64,000 bases of DNA, taken from positions 42,284-106,283 of the forward strand of contig SYDY01000085.1 in NCBI GenBank assembly GCA_005801425.1. Direction: 5' to 3'. A program made the translations under genes and the position numbers. The notes under the pieces are model-generated. The model ran no database searches and had not been told where the DNA came from. It was given only the letters and a program-made list of their open reading frames with translations. Source of the DNA: Bdellovibrionales bacterium (GTDB taxonomy: Bacteria > Myxococcota > XYA12-FULL-58-9 > SYDY01). Each line of letters opens with the position of its first letter. Positions within the stretch are counted from its first letter, which is position 1. Below are positions 29,301 through 37,322 of this stretch, piece after piece.

Positions 29301-32300
29301 TGGGTGTGATCGCTGAGCATGTGGCCCTTTTTAATGCCGTGATCACGCCAGACGCATTGCGCGGTCGTATTATTTCAATGCAAGGAAATGTCGCATTCAC
29401 GGAAGGTGTGCCCTTTAAAACCGACGGCGATCTGATCCAAAATGGGCAGCAAACAACGGATATTTTAGTTGCCTATCCTGTTCTCTCACTGGTGCACACG
29501 GTCAATGATAACAATGGGGGTGTGATCGCGCCTGGCGATACACTGGCCTTTGCATTGACGGTGTCGAATCAAGGCAATTTCGTTGCCAATACAACCACAC
29601 TGCGTGTTCCAATCGATCCACTGCTTACTATTGCAGCACCTGGGCCCTTGGATACGTACCGCATTGAAAGTGGATTTGTTATTTTCGATGTGGGCGCGCT
29701 GCTGCCGAACGCAAGTGAAAATCGTGTTTACAATGCACAGATCCTTATTGCAGCCAAGCATCGTCAGGTGATCACAAGTCAAGCCACGGGGACAGCTACG
29801 GGGGCAGATGATGTTTTAAGCGATTGGCCAGATCTGCCGGGGCTTGTCGATCCTATAACGCTTACGGTTATTTCTCTTCCTAATCTTTCTGATCTTCACA
29901 AATCACTTGAGCGTGCCAATACGCCCTATGCGCAGGTGGGCGATCTCATCAAGTACACCATCACCTTGAGCAATACAGGGACGGGAGAAGCCCCTGCGTT
30001 GATCATTGCCGATGCACTTCCTGAATCGCTTATTTTTGATCACTCAGTTCCTGCATCCACATTGGTCGATAACGAAGTACGATGGTCACTGGGCGATTTT
30101 CAACCAGGCGATCACGCCACATTGACCGTGTGGGCCACCGTGGCGCCAACCAAGACACGTCGCTTTCGTGTATCCAATCAGGCTGTGGCACGAACACCCG
30201 TTCTTTTGCCAGCGCATGTGACATCCAATGATGTCACTTTTGATGTGATCAACGAAGCCGTATTTCAAACAAGTACACTTGTGATCACAGATATCAACGG
30301 CGGCACGGTACAACCCGGCGATATGCTGCATGTCGAAGTGGTTGTGATCAATACAGGGACAGAAAAGTCAACGGGATCCAGTATGCAGGTTCCGCTGCCC
30401 GCATTGCTTCAATATGTTCCAGGTAGCACGACGGTGAATGGTGTTGCGATCACGCAGGAACAGGGATTTCCTGCCGAATACGCACTTTCTATTCGTGGTT
30501 TGGGCAGTGTGACGCCCGGTGAAATCCCCGTGTCGACTGGGAACAATGCCGATTGGGCGCACGCCGCATTTGATGTTCGTGTTCGCGCGGGAGCGCCCAT
30601 TGGTGCACAACTTTCGTTACAGGCCATTGCAGCGTCGGACAATGGATCGACCATTGGAAGCGATGATCCCAACACCACAAGCGTTTTGGGTGATGCAACA
30701 TGGGTGATGGTTGGATCTCATACACAAATTGCATTTAGCATGCGTGCTGAAGTGATTGAGATTGCGCCGACCAATAACATGGCCGATGTGGGCGAAACCA
30801 TTCGTTATTCTCTTGTCCTTGAAAATGCAGGCGATTTTGCGGTGGGTCCAATCGACTTTGAAGATATGCTGCCTGGCAATGTTACGTATACCGAAGGGAC
30901 ATTGGTTCTCGATGGAACATCCATTCCCGATGCCATCACAGATCAATCCATTCATACCCGCATTGATCATGTGGATCCTCATACGGTTCATACGCTGACG
31001 TTTGATGTTAAACCTACCGGTGGCACGCAGGTGTCCAATCAGGCGCATGCCTATGTGACATCGGGCGCAAGTGTTTCAGAGTGGATTTCGGATGGTGATC
31101 CTCTCACGGAAGGCGTCCAAGCCACAGTCACACCCTTATCTTCTGGAAGTGGACTTGTGGTCCATTTGGGTGGCGTTGATGTCAATGGCGGCGAAGTTGT
31201 CGCTGGCGACACGTTGCGATTGTTTGTCGAAGTAGAAAACAAAGGAAACGTCTTACTTTCGGATATTTCCATTGCCTTGTTGCTGCCTGAAGGAACACAA
31301 GGCTTGGGTGGTATCTTGGGTTCTGATATTTCTCCTTCCATTGGCACATCAACATGGCTCATTCCACGCATGGAAGCCACGTCCTGGGTACGTCTCGGTT
31401 TTGATGTTCGCATCAATGCAAATATCGCAAAAGATACATCGTTGGCTTTCTCTGCGACGGCAGGGAACTCAGATAAAGTGTCACGCAGTGAAACGGTTTC
31501 TTGGAAAGTGGGTGGTGTGACAGGCCTTAGTGCGGTGATCGGTCAGGCCTATATTGAGTCGGGTGCACACACGGGCTATCAAGCGGGCGAAGATAGTATT
31601 CTTCCAAAATTATCATTGCGCGCGGTTTCTACCGCTGAAGCGTTGTCCGTGTCGCGCGGTGTTGATGATCCTCAAAAATCCAATGCGGTTTCTGGTGATG
31701 AACAAGGTCGATTTCATTTCAACAGTCTCGCACCAGGCCGCTATGTGCTTGAGGCATTAAACACCCATGGCGCCGTGTTGCAGCGGGGTGCGGCATTCCA
31801 GGTTGCAGCGGGGCAAACGACGATCATCGATCTTGCGATGACGCCCACAGGTCAGGTGTACACGATCCAAGATGCACACCGTGTACCCGTGGCGGGTGCC
31901 CGGGTGTGGTTGATTGATGCAAATACCAATCTGCCCGCTGATGCATCACTTTTGCGCGAGGGACAACAAGGTCAGACCACCGATGCCAGCGGCTGGTATG
32001 CTTTTGACATTCTTGCCGATCAAATTACCACATCACGGGATTTTCAAATTCGAATTGAGCCGGGCAGTGGTATTTTGTTTTTCCCATCGCTGACTGTGCA
32101 GTCGTATCAAGACTCGGCACAACTGGCCGGTGGCAATATCGTTCGTGCAACCGATCTATATTATTTGAACTTGCATGTGGACACAGGCGCAGGGACGTTG
32201 CTGGGCAACGATATCCCGCTTGATCATGCAAGTTCACGTATTCGTGTTGAAAAAATCGCTCAACCGCTCCAAGCGAGTATTGGCGAAATTGTGAATTACA

Positions 32301-35300
32301 CGATCCAGATCATTAACAACGGTGATGAACCGATTTCCGTGAACCAAGTGGGAACTGGCGGTATTGCACTGTTCGATGAATTTCCCGACGGTATTCGTTT
32401 TGTTGCTGACAGTGCGGTGTATCGTACCTATGCAGAGCAGGGGTTGGTCGCCTCAGGCACTTTGCCTGTTGTCGATCAGGCGGTGCGCTCTACGCGATTT
32501 GGCGCACTGTCTCTGCCGGGTCGTGGACACATCGAAGTTCGATACCGTGGTGTGGTGGGATTGCGTTCGATAGGTGCACAAAAAAATGTGGCCTATGTCG
32601 AAAACGACAACACACGTGTTTCTAATATTGCCCATGCAACCGTGGATGTTCGTCCGGATCCTGTTTTTGAACAAGGCACGATTATTGGACAGGTCACATG
32701 CACCGATGGGCGCGGCATTGCGGGTGCGCATATTGCCATGGATACGGGATTTATTGTCGATACCGATGCCAAAGGTCGTTACCATATTCAAGGCCAAAAC
32801 CCCGGGCGTCATGCTGTGAAGCTTGATCTCAATTCGCTGCTTCCATCGATGACCCCGGTAAGCGATATCCTTCGTGAAGTGCACATGACACGGGGTTTGT
32901 TGTCTAAAATCGATTTCGTGGTTGCATGTACCGATGTGGCGAGCAAGCCCGATCGCGTCGTCGTAGGGGCGGAGCTTGCTCCGCCTGTTGTTGTTGCACC
33001 TGTAGGGGCGGTTCGCGAACCGCCATTGCCGTCTCCTGTACCCGTGAAATCAGAACCCGCAATCAAAGGAACAAAATACGCGGTTGCCATCAAAGCCGAT
33101 AAAATTCTCGTGAACGGAAAAATACGAAAACTATCAAAAATTGATGTTGTGGTTGAACAAAAAGATGCACTCCATGATGAAAATAATACGGTGGCATTGA
33201 TCGACCCTGCGATCCCCATTGAATGGCATCTTGAGAGCGACGGGTTGGCCCCAGACAGTCTCTGGGAGCTTGCTGTTTATAACAAAGAAGCCAAACGTGT
33301 TTGGTACACCCAAGGGTTGGGCATTCCTCCAAAAGTATTGCCGTGGGATCCCAGAGCGAACAGTATTGTTGGCAATACGTTTTATGCCTATCGCGTAAGT
33401 GCTCGGGACAAAAACGGAAATATCTATGAAAGTGCATGGAAGTTTCTCGATACGCGCAAACATCAAATGGGACCGAACCGTGTGTATCGTGAAGAATGGT
33501 ATGGTGATTTATTTAGCAAGGACCACAAAATATCACCCTTGTTGCGTGTTCATCTTCAGGCGTTGCTATGCCAAATGAGATCGGCCCTGACACGTGGTGA
33601 TGGTCTTGAGTTTCATGTGCATCGCGAAGATGAAGTAAACGCCGCAAGAGATGCGGCCCTTGATGCGAAGGCATTGCGCAAAGCGGCCCTTGAATTAGGA
33701 TTTCCTGAAACCCATATCGATGTACGCCCCTACGGGAAACGACGGCCTTTGCGTTTGGGCGAGGGAAAAGCTGCCATACGAAGAAACAGGCGCGTGGTGG
33801 TGTGGAACCGACCGACGGTGGATATCGATGACCCTTCGGCATCACCCAAGTACGCTGCATGGAAGCGTATTGACACGGTCAATACAGATAAACGGGATGT
33901 TGTTCTTGGCGACAAGCAAGCCACAACCATCGATTTGCGCAATGAAAACGGCGTTCGGTATGTCGAACTTTTACAAGGTTCAAAACATACATTTGATGCG
34001 AAGAAACTGAATATTCCGATGCAGGGTGATCCTTTTGGTAGTGAACCCTTGTGGCTTACCAATGCTGAGAAATTCAATGAAGCCCCCGTGGTGGTTACGA
34101 AAGAAGAATCTTCGAAGGAAGAAAAGAAGCCCGAAAAGAAAGCAGAAGAAGTTGTTGTGCCTGTCGCTGCCCCTGTGGTTGTCCCTGTTGCCAGTTATGT
34201 CGGCGACAGCACGGTCACACTCCCCCAAGAAGGGGCTGTGTTGCGCGGTGAGCGCGTGACTGTTTTTGGGAAAGCACCTGAAAACAGCACGGTCACGGTT
34301 GCCGGCCAAGATGTTGCGACCTTAAGTGATGGATCCTTTTCAAAAACATTGGTGTTAAAACCAGGCGATCAACGCATTGATGTGGCTATTGCCGATGCAT
34401 CAGGGTCGCGCGCTGAATTTTCAAGAAATGTAAAGGTTCCCGATCATGAATGGTTTGGTGTGGGACTTGCCACTGCGACTTTTGGGAAAGGAAAAGCCCT
34501 GGATGGGCAAACCGAAGACTCCCATGTCAAACTGGGTGATTATTATTTCGATGGACAAATGCGTGCCTATGTTACGGGGCGATCCAGTGTGAAGTCATGG
34601 TGGAAGAAAAGCCCTTGGGAGACCGCTCGTGGTGTCTTGTTCCTCGATACATCCTTCGTGGAAAATGCCGTATTTCAACAGTATTTACTTGATATTGATA
34701 AATATAATCCCGTGTATGGTGACGCAACCGAACCAACCATTGATACGTTCACGCGACGAAAAGGCTATTTGCGATTGGAACTTGATGGTTCAAAAATTAT
34801 TGTAGGCAACGTGGCCGGTGATTTAAATGGCGGTGAGTTGTTTCGATATCGTCGATCCTTGTGGGGCCTTGATCTCAATGCAAAACATGATTTTGGCAAA
34901 ACAGGGGTGAGTGGCCTTGAAGTGATTGCCGGCGATAGTCCTTCAGGAACAGGAACGCGATCTATTGTTTTTCAAGCCACCGGCGGAAGTATGTATCAAT
35001 TGCAAGACCGTGGTGTTGAAGAAGGCAGCGAACAAATTAATTTGGTGGTTCGTGACAGCATTCACGGCGGTATTGTGACAAGCATTCCACAACGGCGTGA
35101 TATCGACTATCGCATCGATTATGCCTCGGGTCGTCTTTTCTTCATGAAGCCCATTTTGCTTACGGTGCCAGATAGCTTTGATCTTGCATTGAATCCGATG
35201 CAAAACCGCAATGGACAGCGCATGTTCGTGGAATCGACTTATCGCTATAATACCCAGCTTGCGGGCAATAGCAGTGCGTCCTACGGGTTTTACGCGGGTC

Positions 35301-37285
35301 ACGACATGCAACAAGGCAATGTGCATGTGGGCGGTGGATTTGTGCATCAGGCGGCCAGTGCCGATGGTGCAGGGGCTTTCAAGCTTGCGGCCGGTGATGT
35401 TCGTTACAAGGTACACAAAGCATTCAATGTCGTCTTTGAGGGGGCTTTTAGCCAGCACCAAGATGCGGCACTTATGTTGAGCACCGATGGTGGATTAACG
35501 TTTGCGGCAGTTGGGAAAGATTTACAGCGTGTGGTGAGTGACACGTCGGGTTATGCCATTCAAGGCCGTGTTGAAGGCGATTTGAGTGACTTTGTGAAAC
35601 CCAAAAAAGAATCACCTGGGCTTGATCCCTATCTTCGTTACATCATTACCGGGCGTCATCAAACTGATGGATTTTTTGCCTCATCGGCCTCCATGCAGCA
35701 AGGCCAGAGCCGAGGTGGTTTGGAAGTGGTCGGTGGTCCCAATGCGAAGCATCAATTGCGATTGCGGCACGATGCTGTCTTTACGGCGGTTTACGGACAG
35801 GCCGCAGAGCGAAGTCTTTTGCATCAAGAAGTGATGCAATTGGGGTACACCTACAAGCAAGAGAAATGGCAAGTCGGTGCCGAGTCGGCGTACACCATGC
35901 GCGGTTTATCGGGCGTGAACGATCACGCGGGGGTGATGCGCGTTTTTGGAACCATGCGTTTGTTCAGCAAGCTTGATGCAACCTTAAGCCAAGAAGCAAA
36001 TGTGGGCGGCAACAACAGCTTATTTAAAAATGACATCGATCGCATGCAAACGACTGTGGGTCTTGATTATAAAATGACGAAAAATCTATCACTCAATGTT
36101 CGTGAATCCATACGTTGGAATGGCGATAACAGCACGCAATTGGGGATCAATACCGATTTGGGCCATGGACTTCGCATGTACGTGAGCGAACGCATGAATA
36201 TGGGCCAATCGCTTACAACGAATTTCTCAACGGTGGTGGGCGCAGAAAGTACGGCGATCAAGGGAAGTAGATCTTACGCCGAATATCAATTGGACAACAC
36301 GGTGAGTGCACAGCGTGGTCGTGCAGTCTTTGGGATGGACAACAAATGGGACATAGGACGCGGCATCAGTTTACTTTTAACCTATGAGCGTCAGCAACTT
36401 ACCGGTGACGGTCATGCCACAGGGCTTCCTGCACTCACGCCAACATCGGCGAAAACACAAGCCTTGGGTGCAGGTGCGCTTGCCATGGATCGTCAATTCA
36501 TGGCCTCCAGTTACGTTTCAAGTGCAGTCTTCCCCACAGGTATGGCATCGCGTGATGCATTCACGGTCGGTCTGCAATATGCCTTAAAGAAAAAATTGAC
36601 AGCCAGTGCGCAGGTTGAAATTCGCTACGATAAAGCAGGGGCAAATACAGGCGGCCTGCACGACCGCTTGGTGGTCTTTGGTTCGACGGCGGCCGATTAC
36701 CGTTTCAGAGATGACTTTGTGATGCTTGCCCGTGTACGCGGTGCCACAGTACGCGATGACACGTCAGGTCTCACCGAAGGCGAATTTATGGATATCACAT
36801 TGGGTGCGGCACTTCGCCCGGAACATGGTCGGTATGGTGCTTTGCTTAAATGGACCCGGCGGTATGAAAAACAACGTCTTGATGGTGATGCGAATAATTT
36901 ACAAACCACCACCAAAGATGTGATGTCGTTTGAACCATTCTCCGAACTTGTGTGGGGATTCCAGGCGACGGGAAAAGTTGCGCTGAAAATGCAAGATGTC
37001 ATCGATTCCATTACTCCAGGGACGAAAGCGACGACACTTCTTGCGTTGCTGCGTTTAAATTATCACCTGACGAAAATGTTTGATGCAGCGGTAGAATACC
37101 GTTGGCTCTGGTCAGATCTTGCAGGACAAACCGATCAAGGTGCTTTGGTTGAGTTCGCATGGATCCCCGTTAAGTATGCATCCGTGGGTATCGGTTACAA
37201 CTGGGCGCACTTCAGCGATGACTTGCTTGCAAACCCACTTCAAAATACACATGGATTTTTCTTGCGTATGACAGGGCGGTTTTAG
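23348..37285 (+). CDS. Giant DUF11-repeat surface protein with OmpA-like domain and C-terminal beta-barrel
   Basis: A 4645-aa envelope protein with signal peptide about 1-29 (AVAD). Residues 30-390 form a unique domain with AYLFWSGS. About 18 DUF11-type Ig-like repeats of 110-150 aa run from about 395 to 2730, plus one near 2965, each opening with a 'PGDxVxYxIxVxNxG' pattern. Carboxypeptidase-regulatory-like domains lie near 2730-2960 and 3108. A repeat-derived linker lies at 3205-3227. An OmpA-like region (HVHREDEVNAARDAALDAKA) spans 3385-3490, and a Lys/Glu/Val/Pro linker 3580-3615. A beta-barrel fills about 3700-4645 and ends MTGRF with the terminal Phe of outer-membrane proteins. The stalk would reach far from the cell; adhesion is inferred. 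The frame is intact throughout. Confidence 0.85.
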   Translation: MVFSRFIGAPWRVLIAFSMALLMPWAAVADVKGQAPNFVKSWTLRGGYSSTGRALMYPGVQSSEVSTVLVSASDAPIANIPLDATIEAAYLFWSGSSPRDAGTRSGAPRAWQDQTATFTLPNGSVQQVDALAVDPSGFNTCFLNTALEGQGGFGGFYYCRADVTSLLAGLGTGGTGSNGTYMLGDVDADAGTLTQSDPQFPYAQAKYAVWSLLIVWKSRSATSGHNISLYDSFLQLDENAGFSGSDELGVTSYGLSGFKVDDTRVSELTVFAMEGDQQLGVPPQNLITGLGRCDTCLDFVGVTPPGGSYQVLSNGDRDPGNAFTGRYRGGPSIDINTYSLNSILPIGAESVTVRVGSGDGNSGGGGESFFLGWSLISTDRKFPLIAEGDATIVASYSTAVPGQSLRYTIEFTNSGSAPLTGAVLTAAMPEHTTYVSGSTTVDGLGIADAGGIPLVRGINIGTVPAQGAGRNRRVVIFEVQVAGDACVVDHLEASALLRSNELDPITIGPVSTTLGGVVFSRVEKSVALNGSSRFEPGASVRYTIEIEGDGARDVRGIAIEDVIPSELQTTLIVVSGSSSFPAIPPDGHINLTNLTVPLATPLTVNVFATIRSEANLATLFGSVDAIHGHVVHNLAQASGNCIAPVATNDATFALTYQADMVVTKSVTDDNGGLIERGDGITYKVLVRNQGNRNATVRLIDPLSSASISYIANSATVAGTNLDSSAYPFGSYDLGNIIAGDAGRESVFRVAVAGNTADGTVITNTATALIQDGSGRTVQASATPLTVIAKPNLSTSSLSVQKTSGSSGANYRPGDVVTYTFTINNTGNVPASGVRILTGVVSPFLVITDGTTQAPDGSVNLLLGDLGAGASVTRTIVARIVSPMNNGTLISLTAAATETTRNYDATLPTASFTVTSSATVVSSLVATPSHTPPLPGDLIDITLTMRNTGDMAINNVNARIDDQLLNGTLAGNAYLKNWTVLQGSGTVENNGVSFVIGTLSPSLSDTVLRVRVQVAAVVPRNQQIGMIGQITGTGFTTTNVGPVQYTVSSQGNVVVIKTVSNVSRSGSSFLPGDRIRYTMTIHASGNSPVRDIVVNDPLHSDLRDANYDDGSAVVGNALQWTSSRKPALAMLSPGDPDISLFFEATIKDDASGASALVNTVTVSSTSGDLVAPVSANASLLVQRVASPVLELTRQGGQERRPGDAVGFTLRVTNPGFGDAQNAVVSITLPRELSNEVPSVLGGAVLSQVLVGGAQLYRLTWSGGQFAVLAKDEVINLAFTAQVAYRIPDGTSLSLVAGLNADGLSSEVASNGATLVIRASARLVINKVVSNLTSPGAGLRPGDRVRYDITVTNQGDGVASGLSIQDPVDSRVLIVERVFNRTDPMPPVPDVDQISLVEWEWSDPVTGIETLLPPATRGGSFASVSVAFEARIVSPLPSGTSIQNRAYVATGASETTFSNVIIEGVTSEVALTTSSKLVTVDGQPAIAVDVGTTLVYAITVRNASIATATATDVVVTDALSAALEPVLPLGSKIQLTGGPVVFPENNASTIGYTATWSFNDFPELKSLLPGASATFFLPVKLKGPIDDQTRVNNQALITAVQAPSGAVTDGDLTNNTPGDKTSIIARSQPNLRLFSLSVVDPTNGSRVAQAIPGQRLRILFQVENTGTERIRSVQVVLAGLSDALENITTTTGTFNSSSRTLQWLFDSISPRDGVKTFSADVQVKAVVNAGDVSMQAIMQAANIAETLSDDPILFGVSDPTHFTIVSQAKFASIPLTIVNNPAQVAPLENLTYQIPLLNSGTAEAQNTVVTLTNWPDTLEFVSAGRGGVYDANGKRVQWILGTVAARAPPDVLEVNARVKRVVSNGTIIALQGHITADGVTEDLTDSPTEGVDFPTRVTVTAHPDISGARLEVADLDSPVPGLVRPGHHLQYTLRIANHGSGSATGVVVTFPVPSGLVVDANTLPAGMIVNGSNLVYTLGILEPPNELGVIAEHVALFNAVITPDALRGRIISMQGNVAFTEGVPFKTDGDLIQNGQQTTDILVAYPVLSLVHTVNDNNGGVIAPGDTLAFALTVSNQGNFVANTTTLRVPIDPLLTIAAPGPLDTYRIESGFVIFDVGALLPNASENRVYNAQILIAAKHRQVITSQATGTATGADDVLSDWPDLPGLVDPITLTVISLPNLSDLHKSLERANTPYAQVGDLIKYTITLSNTGTGEAPALIIADALPESLIFDHSVPASTLVDNEVRWSLGDFQPGDHATLTVWATVAPTKTRRFRVSNQAVARTPVLLPAHVTSNDVTFDVINEAVFQTSTLVITDINGGTVQPGDMLHVEVVVINTGTEKSTGSSMQVPLPALLQYVPGSTTVNGVAITQEQGFPAEYALSIRGLGSVTPGEIPVSTGNNADWAHAAFDVRVRAGAPIGAQLSLQAIAASDNGSTIGSDDPNTTSVLGDATWVMVGSHTQIAFSMRAEVIEIAPTNNMADVGETIRYSLVLENAGDFAVGPIDFEDMLPGNVTYTEGTLVLDGTSIPDAITDQSIHTRIDHVDPHTVHTLTFDVKPTGGTQVSNQAHAYVTSGASVSEWISDGDPLTEGVQATVTPLSSGSGLVVHLGGVDVNGGEVVAGDTLRLFVEVENKGNVLLSDISIALLLPEGTQGLGGILGSDISPSIGTSTWLIPRMEATSWVRLGFDVRINANIAKDTSLAFSATAGNSDKVSRSETVSWKVGGVTGLSAVIGQAYIESGAHTGYQAGEDSILPKLSLRAVSTAEALSVSRGVDDPQKSNAVSGDEQGRFHFNSLAPGRYVLEALNTHGAVLQRGAAFQVAAGQTTIIDLAMTPTGQVYTIQDAHRVPVAGARVWLIDANTNLPADASLLREGQQGQTTDASGWYAFDILADQITTSRDFQIRIEPGSGILFFPSLTVQSYQDSAQLAGGNIVRATDLYYLNLHVDTGAGTLLGNDIPLDHASSRIRVEKIAQPLQASIGEIVNYTIQIINNGDEPISVNQVGTGGIALFDEFPDGIRFVADSAVYRTYAEQGLVASGTLPVVDQAVRSTRFGALSLPGRGHIEVRYRGVVGLRSIGAQKNVAYVENDNTRVSNIAHATVDVRPDPVFEQGTIIGQVTCTDGRGIAGAHIAMDTGFIVDTDAKGRYHIQGQNPGRHAVKLDLNSLLPSMTPVSDILREVHMTRGLLSKIDFVVACTDVASKPDRVVVGAELAPPVVVAPVGAVREPPLPSPVPVKSEPAIKGTKYAVAIKADKILVNGKIRKLSKIDVVVEQKDALHDENNTVALIDPAIPIEWHLESDGLAPDSLWELAVYNKEAKRVWYTQGLGIPPKVLPWDPRANSIVGNTFYAYRVSARDKNGNIYESAWKFLDTRKHQMGPNRVYREEWYGDLFSKDHKISPLLRVHLQALLCQMRSALTRGDGLEFHVHREDEVNAARDAALDAKALRKAALELGFPETHIDVRPYGKRRPLRLGEGKAAIRRNRRVVVWNRPTVDIDDPSASPKYAAWKRIDTVNTDKRDVVLGDKQATTIDLRNENGVRYVELLQGSKHTFDAKKLNIPMQGDPFGSEPLWLTNAEKFNEAPVVVTKEESSKEEKKPEKKAEEVVVPVAAPVVVPVASYVGDSTVTLPQEGAVLRGERVTVFGKAPENSTVTVAGQDVATLSDGSFSKTLVLKPGDQRIDVAIADASGSRAEFSRNVKVPDHEWFGVGLATATFGKGKALDGQTEDSHVKLGDYYFDGQMRAYVTGRSSVKSWWKKSPWETARGVLFLDTSFVENAVFQQYLLDIDKYNPVYGDATEPTIDTFTRRKGYLRLELDGSKIIVGNVAGDLNGGELFRYRRSLWGLDLNAKHDFGKTGVSGLEVIAGDSPSGTGTRSIVFQATGGSMYQLQDRGVEEGSEQINLVVRDSIHGGIVTSIPQRRDIDYRIDYASGRLFFMKPILLTVPDSFDLALNPMQNRNGQRMFVESTYRYNTQLAGNSSASYGFYAGHDMQQGNVHVGGGFVHQAASADGAGAFKLAAGDVRYKVHKAFNVVFEGAFSQHQDAALMLSTDGGLTFAAVGKDLQRVVSDTSGYAIQGRVEGDLSDFVKPKKESPGLDPYLRYIITGRHQTDGFFASSASMQQGQSRGGLEVVGGPNAKHQLRLRHDAVFTAVYGQAAERSLLHQEVMQLGYTYKQEKWQVGAESAYTMRGLSGVNDHAGVMRVFGTMRLFSKLDATLSQEANVGGNNSLFKNDIDRMQTTVGLDYKMTKNLSLNVRESIRWNGDNSTQLGINTDLGHGLRMYVSERMNMGQSLTTNFSTVVGAESTAIKGSRSYAEYQLDNTVSAQRGRAVFGMDNKWDIGRGISLLLTYERQQLTGDGHATGLPALTPTSAKTQALGAGALAMDRQFMASSYVSSAVFPTGMASRDAFTVGLQYALKKKLTASAQVEIRYDKAGANTGGLHDRLVVFGSTAADYRFRDDFVMLARVRGATVRDDTSGLTEGEFMDITLGAALRPEHGRYGALLKWTRRYEKQRLDGDANNLQTTTKDVMSFEPFSELVWGFQATGKVALKMQDVIDSITPGTKATTLLALLRLNYHLTKMFDAAVEYRWLWSDLAGQTDQGALVEFAWIPVKYASVGIGYNWAHFSDDLLANPLQNTHGFFLRMTGRF
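32963..33024. repeat. Two REP palindromes inside the giant gene
   Basis: GTAGGGGCGGAGCTTGCTCC (32963-32985) and GTAGGGGCGGTTCGCGAACC (33002-33024) lie in frame and encode VGAELAPP and VGAVREPP in a linker between the last regulatory-like domain and the OmpA-like domain. The first is a variant palindrome with a different loop but the same GTAGGGGCGG end. Confidence 0.9.
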
Positions 37286-37306
37286 ACCGGTTTTAAAACC
37301 GGTCTA
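37283..37306. repeat. 24-bp perfect palindrome over the stop of the giant gene
   Basis: The sequence TAGACCGGTTTT and its exact reverse complement form a perfect 24-bp palindrome whose first three bases are the TAG stop. No T-run follows, so it is not a standard terminator. It may stabilise the 14-kb mRNA 3' end or be another small repeat. Confidence 0.75.
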
Positions 37307-37322
37307 GCAGATGGGGAATAAA

